DNA from: Hyphodiscus hymeniophilus
Taxonomy: Eukaryota; Ascomycota; Leotiomycetes; Helotiales; Hyphodiscaceae
Assembly (NCBI GenBank): GCA_016508695.1
Contig: VNKQ01000002.1
Coordinates: 1,178,001-1,242,000 of the forward strand
Reading direction: 5' to 3'
DNA length: 64,000 nucleotides
The stretch's first letter is position 1. Every line of letters begins with the position of its first letter. Below the pieces are notes generated by a model that searched no databases, was not told the DNA's origin, and saw only the letters and a program-made list of their open reading frames with translations. The translations under genes were made by a program, and so were the position numbers. This document shows positions 45,674 to 57,720 of this stretch, piece by piece.

Positions 45674-48352
45674 ATGTCTTCCCGAAGGCCGTCCTCTCCT
45701 TCTACAGCCAGCGCGTCCCACTCGCGAAACCCCTCGATCAATTCCTCCGGTCTTCGAAGCCCAAGTATCCAACAACACGCACCTATAAATCCCAGCAGCT
45801 TGCGCGAAGCACATACACCCGCTACCTCTCCGCCAGATGCGAGGAATTCAGAAAGATCAGACGACGCGCCGAGTAGTTCAGAACCTTCACCTAATACATA
45901 CCCCACACACATCCACGCAGATCCAGGAGCAGATGACGAGGGTATTGATGAAGAAGTGCACGGTTTCAGTGGGCTGGGGGGTAAAGCCATTACGGAAACC
46001 ACTGCATTACTCAAGAAGCCATTCGAATTCGTGACAAGTTGTGCCCATACTGGCCCTTGTAATCATGGGACTTTCAGTCCGCGACTTGAGAGTAGGGCTG
46101 GTAGTGTGCGAAGTGGACACGGTGGTTTTGGAGGCTCCCCGTCTGCGAATGGGGAATCGGGCGAGACAGAGACGAATAAGAGCATGTTTGCAAATCTGCT
46201 CGAAAATGTGGGCTTAAAGAATGGGACTGGAGGTGGGAAGAAGAAGATGAGCACCACGAATTACTTGGCTGAGCGTCATGGTATCACAAATACTACCTCT
46301 ATGTACGTTCCGCTTGTTCCTTTCTCGCTATGATGTGGTTTCTGATTTAATTGTCAATTACGTGTAGGTATTTCACGTATTATATTCCATTCCTAGCTTG
46401 GATTCGACAATACAAATGGGTACATCTGCAAGGAGATCTCATCGCGGCTCTGACAATGGCTTCTTTCTACCTCCCAATGGCTTTATCATATGCTTCGAAT
46501 CTGGCACATGTGCCACCGATCAACGGCCTCTATTCTTTCGTCTTCAACCCGATTCTATATGCGATATTAGGGAGCTGTCCGCAGATGGTTGTTGGGCCAG
46601 AAGCAGCGGGGAGTTTGTTAGTGGGAAGCGTTGTCAGAGCGAGTGTGGATGATAACAGGTCCGGAGAGGGCGACGACGAAATGCATGCGAGGATTGCTGG
46701 TGTGGTGACTGGTATGGCTGGAGCAGTCATATTCATCGCTGGGTTGTGCCGGTTGGGGTTTTTGGACAGTGTTCTTAGCAGACCATTTTTGCGGGGTTTT
46801 ATCTCTGCAATTGGCTTCGTCATCGTGGTAGATCAATTGATCCCTGAGATGGGCCTTGCAGACCTTGCAGAAGAAGTTGGTGTTGGCCATGGCAGCAGCG
46901 TTGATAAGTTAGGGTTTCTCTTCCGCCATATCAAGGATGCTCACGGAGTGACATGTGCCGTTGCCGGTGTAAGCTTTCTGATAATTATGGTTTGCAGGTA
47001 AGCTAACCTCAGCTGTGCCGAAGAAAATATATGCTAAATTCATCAAGGGAATTGAAGAAACGTCTCCAGCCTCGATACCCTAAGGTTGCATACGTGCCGG
47101 ATCGATTCCTCGTTGTTGTGATGTCAGCAGTCCTGACTTGGCAATTGAGGTGGGACAAATTGGGCTTGGAAGTCTTAGGGGAAGTGAAGTCAAGCTCCGG
47201 GAGCGCATTTCCTTTCCACTGGCCTTTCCACGTCTCACATATGAAGCAAATCCGAGAAGCCATGGGCACATCGTTCTTGATTGCTCTTCTAGGATTCTTC
47301 GAATCCTCTGTTGCGGCAAAAAGCTTAGGCGGAGGCGAAGGCCAGCGCGATGGGATCCAGGGCATTTCATTAAGTGCCAACCGGGAGTTGGTAGCTTTAG
47401 GAGTTGCCAACTTAGTAGGATCGTGCTTCAGTGCACTGCCGGCCTTTGGCGGCTATGGAAGGAGTAAAGTCAACGCCAGCACTGGAGGCAAAACTCCGAT
47501 GAGCAGTATATTCTTGAGCCTCATTACGATCATTTGTGTTCTCTACCTTTTACCAGCTTTTTATTACCTTCCTGTAAGTCGTAATCCCACATTACGTGCT
47601 ATACTAACGATAATCAGAAAGCCGTCCTTTCCTCAATGATTACAGTGGTAGCATGGTCACTCATCGAGGAAGCTCCTCACGACGTTGCATTCTTCGTCAA
47701 AATCCGCGGCTATACTGAGCTAGGCTTAATGCTCATCATCTTCGCCGCGACCATTTTCTACTCTCTTACCCTCGGTATTGCTATCGGCGTGGGCCTCTCC
47801 CTGCTCTCAGTCATCAAACATTCTACCCGTCCACGGATCCAAATTCTAGGCCGCATACCCGGAACGAACCGCTTCGAGAATGCAGAAGATAATCCTGACA
47901 AACTGGAGTTTGTCGAAGGCTGCTTGATCGTCAAGATCCCCGAACCACTAACCTTCGCCAATACAGGTGATCTGAAGAACCGTCTGCGCAGGCTGGAGCT
48001 CTATGGCACGACTTCTGCACATCCTGCCTTACCTCGCGTACGCAGTGAGGAACATAACAAAAACATCATCTTCGACATCCATGGTGTCACTGGGCTGGAT
48101 GGCAGTGGCACGCAGGTGTTAGAGGAGATCGTTCGCGGCTACCGGGATCGAGGGGTCAGAGTATTTTTCTCCAGGGGACCCGCGTTAGACTCACCGATCT
48201 ATCAACTTTTCATACGGAGTGGGATCATGGAAACTTGTGGTGGTGAGAGCCATTTTGTTGCTGATGTGGGGGAGGCCATCAGACTCACTGAAGTGGAGGA
48301 AGGAGATGACATTGGCTATGCGAACATGGCTGGGGACGAAGGTGGTGGCTGA
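45674..48352 (+). CDS. SulP/SLC26 anion transporter with STAS domain
   Basis: Exons 45674-46302, 46368-46997, 47048-47573 and 47618-48352 (introns 65, 50 and 44 bp) encode 839 residues. About 210 residues of Ser/Pro-rich, probably disordered N-terminus precede the transporter core: YIPFLAWIRQYKWVHLQGDL, TMASFYLPMALSYASNLAHV, PPINGLYSFVFNPILYAILG, and GPEAAGSLLVG. The core continues through the SulP helices to VGLSLLSVIKHSTRPRIQIL. The C-terminal STAS domain follows (FVEGCLIVKIPEPLTFANTG, NIIFDIHGVTGLDGSGTQVL, GVRVFFSRG). This family carries sulfate or other anions. The long N-terminus is closer to the yeast YPR003C-type members than to plasma-membrane SUL1/2. Substrate and membrane are inferred only. 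Confidence 0.9.
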
Positions 48353-51300
48353 ATTGCGACAACGCGGTGTTTCAAGATATCTGGCCGAAAAGTGTTTGAA
48401 TGAATTGCTAGTCTACTTCAGCGAGTATTAGACCATTTCACATATGCATGGCGTGGCGTTCGTTGGCGGATCGATCCATGAATACTTCATGATGGGCGGC
48501 TGTGTCAAAACTGGATGATTCAATCGTTGTTGCTCTTGGATATTCCATCCTCAAAATGAAAAAATATCAGACCTTGGACGTTCCGTAAGCGCTCTAGATA
48601 TTACCAATGGCACAGTGCTTTACTCGGCATAAACTGCATCACCGATTTTGTATACCCGGTATCGTGACTGCCTTTCTGTCCATTTCCGCCTCTCCCTCTA
48701 TAGACTGTCGGTATGGGGCATTGATCATGGAGATCTCAACTCAGCCTAGCATGAAGCATTCGTCGCTCGCCCGTTTCTGTGGTGGTCTATTGCGCTAATT
48801 TGGACTGTCTTACGACTCTTGCTTTGGGCCGTTTGGAGTTGCTTACAGGCCTTTATCTGCCATAGTGGCATTACGACATGGTGGTTTTCTGTTGAGCATT
48901 TAAAGGGGGAACATCATTCCCGGAAGGTTTCAGTCTGAGGAGGTATAGTGCAAGCTTTCGTTCCTTTCAACCTATTAGAAATAGTGATCGATCGATCGAA
49001 AGTCTCTTCAAAGTCGAATTCAGATTACCTTCCGCATAATCAAAGACACAACGATAGTAACTCAAGCACGAGACACATCAGGAATCGAATCTGCGATGGA
49101 AAAGTTGAATTGCATTGGGATATCAAGCATGTCTTTCGCTTTTGTAATGCGGTTCTTCATTTCATAGATACGTTGATACTTTACTTCAGCACATACCCTT
49201 TTCGATCTCATTTATGACCCCTTGCCAGTTCACCGACAGATCTTGACTACTCAGACTTGTGGATCCTCTCCTTGTCGTCGAGAAAATAAATATCACAAGT
49301 ATGCGGCTGTGCAAGAGCGTTTCGCCAAACAGGTGCCTCGAGGTAGGTATATTGTCATTCCCGTACAAGCTCTGCTTAAAATGCTCATTGGAAATATACA
49401 AGATGACATACGAGCCTGTGCGATGCGACGTTGAAGCTTGCAACTATAAATGAGCCACTCCTGGAGATCTTCTGAGCCATTATAGGACTGAAAACTGTCA
49501 TGGGACTAAGAATTGCCAGCTTCATGTGGGAAGAGCGCGACGCCCTTCGTAAGAATGATAACTTGAGGGGCAATTGAGGGGGCTCATAGAATGGAGACCT
49601 ACTGTCTATTGTCCTTGCAACATGGACATGATATGAATTCATGTAGAAAGAAGGGTTCAGGGAGTGTGTCCTTTGAAAGGTGCGATCACGTGACCAGATC
49701 AACCTCTTGAGGGTTTCCGATACCGAGGCTTGCATGAAGTGTTGGCACCCATAGATCGCCACCGCAAGTCAAGGCGTCTCGTGGAATGCCCTCGTATCGC
49801 CTCTATTTATGTGCTGATCCATACGCATTCTTCGCCGCTTCGCGCCTCTCAGCCAGGCGCCTTCGGCCAGCCAGCATAGAAGTCACCCGCCATGGGCTGC
49901 CATTTCGCCCAATCAAACAGAAGCACAGGCGCCACAGTGACAAAGAGGCGCTTGCTGTGCTCTCCCTGTGCTCTCCAACAGTCCAACTTGCGCCTGAGAC
50001 AGTGTGGCTGCCAACAAATCAGTTCCGGGTCCTAGGATTGGATGATTTGCGACGCAACTTTGCGGGGAAGTGTCCAGTCGTGACTCGTGAGTCGTGACGA
50101 CGATGTGTATTGATCTCCTCATCGCATGGGGTGATAGCTGCGAGGGGTCGAAGCCAGATGGCCTGGCCTCCAGCTCAAGGAGCTGTCACCCTCTTACACG
50201 TAACCGCTTGAAATTCCAGCACAGATGAGCTATCGACCTCACGATACGGCGCATTGATCAGAGATGAAGGTTCCCGGTGAAGCTGAGGGGGACTGAGGTC
50301 TTCGTTTTAAGCTTTCATCCGTACGGAGCTAGCCACGCCTGAGGCCTGATATTTTCGCCGTGCACCATTCGCGCCCGGCGCTGCTGCAGCGCTGCAGGGT
50401 ACGTCCAGGCCGGACCTTGTTCTGAGCACAAGTGCGCAGCGGTACTTTGGGTAGCAGCGGGACTTGTACTCCGTAGTGGCGGGATTTAGGAGTTTATCCC
50501 ATGCTGCGGGATCATGTACCTTCGTCCCGGTAGTGGGCGTATATTCGAGATTTTGATAGTATGCTTTGGTGGGATCCTGAGGGGTAGTTGTATGATTGTT
50601 TCGTGTTATGTATTTTCGGGTGGTTTGCGAGAGGGAATGAGTCGGTGTGGAAGGGAGTGGAATTTTGGACGGGTTTGCAGCCGAGGTTGCGGTTGCTGAC
50701 AACAGTTCGCCGATTGGGAAGAGGATCCGAGGGCGTGCTTATGGAACTTGCAGTCCTGGAGTATGAGGAGAAAACGTCCTTCGGGATTCCTTGTCGCCTC
50801 AAAGGAGGCAGATTTGCAGATAACCATGACAGGATATGCAATAATTCCAGCTTGGTGGAGAGGAGCGATTGAAATAAAGCTTTGCCATCAGCAGGCTTCA
50901 AGCAGAGAGTTCAGTCATACCACCCTCAAGAACATCACACGATCGAAATTTGAGTCCTCCCGTGCAAGATACCCAAGTTTCAATTAGATTTCCCTGGTCC
51001 TACGTGGGCTATTCCAATTCCAATTTCAAGCTTTGACTCAAGCCTTGTGACACCGCATGCACCTTCCCGCCTACTGGCAGTAGGCTACTGCCCATGTTAT
51101 CTTCCGAGAACGAAGAACAACGAGTGCAACCGCGCCATGATTTTGTCTTGTAATTATTATGTGCATGAACACCATCCATCGTGCGGACGAATGCTTTCTG
51201 AAAGCTTTCAGTCAGCATCAAACGGGGAAAATTACTAAGAAACTGCTGACAATTTTCTTGCAGCAACACAGTAAGTCTCACCCCAAATCAATATTCGAAT

Positions 51301-52908
51301 TAGCAACGACCGAAGAGGCTCCGAATGCTGCAAGCCGGAGAGCAGGGCCGTCGAGACTGATTGCTTTGTTTCGGCTCGCTTGCATTCTGAGGCGTCGAGG
51401 ATGACATGTTTCGGGTATGGCTTCTGGGGCTTTTCTCTTTGTCCTTTGGAATCACGAGGAACCCCATACTTTGCTCTGAGGGGATCGTCTATCCAATGGA
51501 AGAGTAGCAAATAGCGAATCGAAGCGTGTCATACATCTTAAATTAACGCCACTGCAATTACCTCCTGAGGACTTACTCTCGAGTTTCCAGGAGGTCGAAC
51601 TGACAATGTTTCGGACTTGTAGACTTTTGAACATATTTGCAATTGATGCTGATGTTCGGATGTCCGGCTGGCTGTGGATGCAGAGGATCAAAAGATGCGG
51701 TTTGTGGAGAGATATCCATGCCGTTGTGATGTGGGTGAAGCAATATTGGATGATGGGGAAAAGCCCTGTCGAAGCGCACCGAGCAAAAGGCCGAGACGGG
51801 TGACACTCAATCATTGCTCCAATAGAAAATCGTTCTCTCAACTAAAAAGGATTGAGGACCATGACGAGGGAGTTTTGAATGGTGTCAAATCTTCGTAGTC
51901 CTCCAGAACCCGCCATGTAAGTGGACGGCGAACCAACCCTAAACGGCGAACCTGATACTGCCAGGTCCACTAGAAGGCAATCTGTCAAGCTCATTGGTAG
52001 AAGCATCGACATTCCATATCCCCACACTTCCTCTCAAAGAGCAGAAGAGAACAATTCCAGACATTCCTGAGTCAAAGGGCCGCTTCTGGTCTTCGACCCG
52101 GCGTCTGGAATCTCTGGAGGTCACGCACCACCTCGTGGGCTCCTGGCTGCTCTCCTGGCTGGTGAATGGAGAAGTTGAATCAGCCCACATCCATGCTAAT
52201 CGGTCCGTTGCAGGGAATCAGATCGCGGGGGGGCTTTTAACTTTCGCCTGGGGGCCGCCTATGCCCCGGTGGAGCACTGGAGCGGCATACAGCATGCAGC
52301 ATGCAGTACCGCATTGAAGGGAACAGGGAATGCGAGTGGTAGTCTGCCAGTGAATACTGGGGATTGCACGGGCCGTTGAGTGCGCTGAGACCAGAACGAA
52401 TCTGTATTCGTTTGTGTACCTCCGTTCTGTTTACTCGTGCTGCCTCTTTCACCCTCGGTTCCCACCAGACGTCTCGAGACCTTGCAAAACACGAGCAGCA
52501 TGGTGTGAATGGTCGCATGTCGCTTCTTCAAGGGTAGAACTGCAATTCATCGCTTTCAGTTAGTGCCTTTAGACTTTCATAGGTAAGGTAGGGGAGTACG
52601 GAGGGTTTACGCGAGGCTGACAGGCAGCTGTGAGTTACTGAGGTGGACTGGATGGGACTTATTTAGTCGAACTTACTAGTCTCCCTTCCTCGCCTACTTC
52701 TACTTAAACCCCTCCTTGGCCACGACCCCTTTGTCTTCTCACTTCCCTCAAATACACCTCCCTTCCCCCCTTACCCTCCACCTCACTTCCCTCAAACAAA
52801 CATCAAGTTGACATTGACTCCTACAAGTCAACGTCAATCGCACATAAACCCTCAGCCCTCGAACTTGACTCCCCATCAATACCCGCTGAAGAGCTTCACT
52901 CCGCACTC
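48353..52908. other. 4.6-kb region without a supportable gene
   Basis: Frames of up to 130 codons occur on both strands but none has a start, splice partner and family together. The best is a minus-strand frame at 50699-50307 with a Pro/Thr-rich stretch and AYYQNLEYTPTTGTKVHDPA, then CYPKYRCALVLRTRSGLDVP. It has no ATG but a TTGTCAG acceptor just before it, so it may be the last exon of an unrecognised gene. The right end is the hexose transporter promoter with a pyrimidine-rich leader (52690-52800). Confidence 0.35.
52248..52274. promoter_or_regulatory. Cluster of three CreA/Mig1-type motifs
   Basis: CTGGGG (52248-52253), CCCCGG (52264-52269, reverse strand) and GTGGAG (52269-52274) all fit the CreA consensus SYGGRG within 27 bp, about 640 bp before the hexose transporter ATG. 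Carbon catabolite control of sugar transporters by CreA is known. Binding here is inferred; the consensus is short and common. Confidence 0.4.
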
Positions 52909-54805
52909 ATGGCACTCGGCGACGTGCAGTTGGCCGGTACGGCTGATATCTCTCGAATTGAGGCTCCCGTCACTTGGAAGGCGTACATGATGTGCGCTTT
53001 CGCCTCATTCGGTGGTATCTTCTTTGGTTACGACTCTGGTTATATCGGGGGAGTCATGGGAATGCCCTACTTCATCCACCTCTATACTGGTCTTCCCTAC
53101 CCTGGAGCCAATGCCACCGCGGCTGAGAAGGCTGCCTTCGCCCTTCCTGCCTCCAAGAAGTCAACTATTACATCTGTTCTATCAGCCGGTACCTTCTTTG
53201 GCGCGCTCATTGCTGGTGATCTTGCGGACTGGTTTGGTCGACGAACCACCATCATTCTGGGCTGCGGCATCTTCATCGTCGGCGTCATTCTCCAAACTGC
53301 TTCTCATGGTCTTGGCCTTCTCGTGGCTGGCCGCTTAGTTGCTGGTTTTGGTGTTGGTTTTGTCTCCGCCATCATCATTCTCTACATGTCCGAGATCGCC
53401 CCCAAGAAGGTTCGAGGGGCCATCGTCTCTGGCTACCAGTTTTGCATCACAATCGGCCTCTTTCTCGCGTCCTGTGTCGACTATGGCACCCAGAACAGAA
53501 AAGACACTGGCTCGTATCGTATCCCCATCGCCCTTCAAATGCTTTGGGCTATTATTCTCGCCATTGGCCTGTTCCTCCTCCCTGAGTCTCCGCGTTATTA
53601 CGTCAAGAAGGATAACCTTGAAAAGGCGGCACACGTCTTGAGCCGTCTCCGTGGTGAATCTGAGGCTTCTGAGTTGATTCAAGTAGAACTTGCAGAGATT
53701 GTGGCCAATAATGAGTACGAGAAATCTGTTATCCCGCAAACTGGCTATTTCGGATCTTGGTGGGCCTGCTTTACCGGAGGACTTAGTAACCCTGCATCCA
53801 ACCTTCGCAGAACCATCATGGGGACCTCTCTTCAAATGATGCAACAGTGAGTTCTCTACTTTCGCCACTGATTTCGTCTTTTCAGTCCCTCACTCTTGTC
53901 ACTTCGATGCATGCCTCTCTCGTCTTGTGAAGACACTGCTGACTCCCGTGCTCAATAGGTGGACCGGAATCAATTTCATCTTCTACTTCGGTACTACCTT
54001 CTTCCAGGAGTTGGGCACCATTCATAACCCCTTCCTCATCAGTCTCGTCACTACTCTTGTCAATGTCTGCTCCACCCCCATTTCGTTCTATATCATTGAA
54101 CGATATGGTCGTCGTACAATTCTCATCTGGGGTGCTGTTGGCATGTTTATTTGCGAGGTTTGTACTCAAGCTCAACCCCTTTCGAAGAACGAATGCTGAC
54201 CTAGGATCTTGAATAGTTCATCGTTGGTATCGTTGGTGTCACCGCTGGAAGAGAAAGCAAACACAACACTTCCGCTGTATCCTCCCAAATTGCCTTCATT
54301 TGCATCTACATCTTCTTCTTTGCCACAACTTGGGGTCCTGGTAAGCCTTATATTTTCCAATCGCTTAGCAGATTATTTGCTAATCTCTATCGTAGCTGCT
54401 TGGGTTGTCATTGGTGAAATCTTCCCTCTTCCCATCCGCTCCCGTGGTGTCGCCCTTTCAACTGCCTCCAATTGGCTATGGAATTGCATCATCACTGTCA
54501 TCACCCCATACATGGTCGGAACTGGCAAGGGACAGGCAAACCTACAATCTCGTGTGTTCTTTGTCTGGGGAGCTCTTTGCGTCACGTGCTGGGTCTATGC
54601 CTACCTCCTCATTCCCGAGACAAAGGGTCTGTCCCTCGAACAAGTTGATCGCATGATGGAGGAAACCACCCCACGTACATCGTCGAAATGGGTTCCTCAT
54701 TCCACCTTCGCTGCTGATATGGGTTTGACCAAGGATCAAGAGGCTTTGGGAACAGCGGAGAAGCAACAGCTTGAGCACGGAAACAATGAGACTTCAGCTG
54801 TCTAA
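52909..54805 (+). CDS. MFS hexose transporter
   Basis: Exons 52909-53846, 53959-54157, 54217-54340 and 54396-54805 (introns 112, 59 and 55 bp) encode 556 residues with twelve expected membrane helices. Sugar-porter motifs are GIFFGYDSGYIGGVMGM in TM1, DWFGRRT in loop 2-3, VAGRLVAGFGVGFVSAI, PESPRYYVKK after TM6, WTGINFIFYFGTTFF in TM7, ERYGRRTILIWG, and PETKGLSLEQVD after TM12. It resembles fungal glucose/fructose facilitator or proton symporter proteins of the plasma membrane. The specific sugar cannot be read from sequence. The ATG follows a long pyrimidine-rich 5' leader, typical of highly expressed fungal genes. Confidence 0.93.
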
Positions 54806-55295
54806 TCTAGCAAAGTCTTAGCCGCCAAGCTCTCTTGATTAATGCGACATTCTTCGAGTTGTCTTGCTGATCTAATATCTGGGATGGGAAATGCCATTGC
54901 TTGGCAGATGGAGTGCCGAAGGAAAGGTGCCGATTTAATGATTACGAAAAATACGGATACCGAGCGACATACCCATTTGCTATAGGCCAGGCTCCGATAG
55001 GTTTACTTAATATATAACAATAATTGCTTTTAATTGTAATCTCCCAATCGGTGACATTCATACATAAATTCTGACAGATCTTCAAAAACATCTTCAAGCA
55101 ATGAAGCGACATCCTACCTCCATCCCAAGTCAATAAAGCTAAATCCAACCGCCAAGCTCTCCAACGATGCGAATCACAAATCCATCACGCTCTTACCGGC
55201 CAATCCTACCTCACATCCTCAATGCACACTGCGCTGTAGTCGATAGTGCAAATGATGTAAATCTCTCGCTGATATATTCTATAGTTTCCTTCTAA
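54806..55295. other. Intergenic, AT-rich
   Basis: Terminator side of the hexose transporter leading into the reductase relic. It may contain further decayed reductase sequence, but none is recognisable. Confidence 0.35.
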
Positions 55296-55766
55296 CTTTA
55301 TATCAAGATTCACTGGCCAGCATCGTGGGTCAAGCAGGACCCTTATACTTTTTGCCCAGAAGATGAAACGGAGATATAATTACAAATTCAATTCCGCTTG
55401 CTTCTACATGGGAGGCGATGGAAGACCTCGTCGCGGCTGGTAAAGCAAGGATTATTGATCTTAGCAATTCCAACCTCGGGTCGAAGAGCTATTTTCCACG
55501 TGAGTGCGTTCCAATTCACCTCGTCTGGTCTTCTGCTCATTATACAACCAGTGCGAAAATTGTTCCTGCTGGAAATCAGATACAATCACAACCATGTGTA
55601 TCCAGGAATGAGTTGATAGCTTGGTGTTTGTCCAAGGTAAGGCATTTACTAATACCTTCTCGACCATCTACTGATTGTTTAGAACATCCACGCCACAGCT
55701 TGGGGACCCTTCACTATAGATAGGAGCAACAACTTGAATGTCGCTATTTCGTTTCAAGCTGCTTGA
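55296..55766 (+). pseudogene. Aldo-keto reductase relic
   Basis: Blocks in family order but in shifting frames: LYIKIHWPASWVKQDPYTF with PEDETEI; then a frame break at about 55375-55381. Next come TNSIPLASTWEAMEDLVAAG and KARIIDLSNSN, followed by a second break at about 55471-55480. Then VEELFS, a GTGAGT...ACCAG intron, TAKIVPAGNQIQSQPCVSRN and ELIAWCLSK. After a second intron, NIHATAWGPFTID runs to a stop. The order matches AKRs: catalytic His in IHWP, GKxRxIGVSN, the PAxNQxExxP strand and the GIxxTAYSPL strand. The N-terminal third and the C-terminal third are missing. Two frameshifts and both truncations show it is dead. Confidence 0.75.
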
Positions 55767-55859
55767 AGCGATACTCGATGTCGTATATATCTTCGGGACC
55801 TGATTTTTTCCATCATGAACACTTTGACGTAACCGGCATGCCATAGACGTGACTTACCT

Positions 55860-57377
55860 TTAAAATACAAAATCCAACAAATCCTTCCTGTTTCTCTCTA
55901 AACTCGCCGCTGCACTAGAGCTTGCTCCCATAGCACCATCAAGGCTCCCACCCATCGACTCAGTCTCGATGTTCTGCCCGAACGCATCGCTGTTGTTGTG
56001 TACCACCAAAACAGCGCCTCTTTCGTGCTCTGTTGGGAGGTACAAGCCATCTTTCCCAGTAAACAGGCCTTGCTTCGCTACGCATCTCACTGTCTTCCCA
56101 TTCCCGGCACCCATCTGAGCTGCGAGCGCACAATGCAGCAGATCGACGAGACACTTGTCCACGTAGTCATTGATGGCAAAGGTCCTCAAATTGACGAACG
56201 CGTTTTGTGATGACACAGCTTTCACGGCTGCGAGAAAGAGGCGGTTCAGAATCGTGGCTCCGATTTCTCGGGCGAAGATCGAAGGCGGATCGTAGGTGTA
56301 GACATAACCTTGCGGAAACAAAGCTTCGAGAGCGGAGAACTCGTTAATGACCTGTTGGATTGCGGCGTTGTAAAGTAACTCTAGTGAGACGACTTCACCA
56401 AACTGCGTCTGTACGAATTTATTGACGATTTGCTCTCTCGGATCCTCCTGGGTTTTGATGGCGGCTTCGAGAAGTGTGATTATTGATGCTTCGTCGGTGG
56501 CCGGGGGACCGAGAGCTTCTTTTCGGGACGGGAGAGATTGAGATTTTGTCAGATGGTAAACCATGTGTGCTCTTAGTTCTGCATCATATGCTGCTCTCTT
56601 TCGCGCCTGTTGCTTATCTGCAACAGAGGGAATCTCCCATTGCGGCAGAAGATTCTTGCCGATCACCTCGTCGGCGTCCAGTTTGCACACTTTCAACATG
56701 ACTTTAGGCAACTCAAAGTCTGGCTGGATGGAGGCGCTCATTGCAACGCTTCGCGTCAATCTAACTTTACCGTAGTTAGGTGCGTCTGCGTCGCCGAAAG
56801 AGGCTATCCCGTGACCACCTTTCCATCTATAATCACCTATCACCTCACAACGTGGTATTATGGGCGTGACGAATGTATGCAGCGCACCTTCCACTAAATA
56901 ACGGTCAGTGTGAGTCGTCTAAGAATCGGACATGAGGCTATTTGCAGACCTGTGCAGTTGGAGCAAAGGATCCACGCGATGGAAACTGCCGTCCTATGCA
57001 CTTAGGACTTTTTCCGCCGCTCAATAACCATAACGTGTATCCTCGTCAATGAAATAAATCTTACTATCTGTGATACTACTCCCTGTAGTGTATTTGCTGC
57101 CTATAGCTGAGCCTCTCTTCTTCCGCATCAGTAGCTCTAGCATGGGCTGCGGTACGAAGGGCGAGGCTGAGATGAGCGGAGGTGGAACAAGCGCGGATGG
57201 GTCGGCTCCATGCTCTTCATCTGTAGACTCGAGCAATTTATTGAGATAGAAGGCACGAGGATCTTTGTCAGCGGGAATAGCAGAGGAATGGACTTCGTCA
57301 GATTTGTAGTCGAGATGTTGAGGGGCAAGGTTAGCTGGGATGGCCTTCAGTTTCAGCTTCGGGTTCCCTGTGAACAT
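55860..57377 (-). CDS. Unrecognised 470-residue protein
   Basis: Exons 57377-57035, 56985-56950 and 56893-55860 (introns 49 and 56 bp) give 470 residues. The middle exon is only 36 nt and yields SIAWILCSNCT-VEGALHTFV across the joins. I do not recognise the family. Visible features are a polar N-terminus (DEVHSSAIPADKDPRAFYLN), VTPIIPRCEVIGDYRWKGGHG, a helical centre with QIVNKFVQTQFGEVVSLELL and a C-terminal block AVLVVHNNSDAFGQNIETES, MGGSLDGAMGASSSAAASL. The Asn/Gly/Ser-rich end looks like a ligand-binding loop region. No signal peptide or membrane helix is present. The first donor (GTTATG) is non-consensus, so the N-terminal exon could belong to a separate gene. Confidence 0.6.
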
Positions 57378-57720
57378 GGTCGTGGCACCCAAATCTAATG
57401 ACTGTATATTGGGTAGTAGTGTTGAGGAATGACCCCAGTACTTCTGGTATTGTCAGCGAGGAGATAGGAGTACAAAGCAAATTCATCAGCCGCAAGTTGA
57501 ACTCGGCATGAATTAATACAGTAAGGTTGAGAGAGTAGCGGGACCTATACCTAATTAGGCTCTCGCTACCCCTGGCATATTAGCCACTAGCAATTGCAGG
57601 GCAAGTATGCAGAGATTTGATACTAAATTCAAGAGAGTCACCAAAGGAATAGAGGACTTCGAGCAATACGAAAGGGTGTTCAGTCATTGTTAACGATCTA
57701 CACTAAACTAGACTTCCGCT
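57378..57720. other. Intergenic, no gene seen
   Basis: AT-rich spacer between the unknown gene's 5' end and the end of the broken membrane-protein gene. Confidence 0.4.

Noticed and set aside
50307..50702. 131-codon minus-strand Pro/Thr-rich frame
   Set aside because: No ATG and no identified upstream exon. It is mentioned only as a possible terminal exon of an unknown gene.
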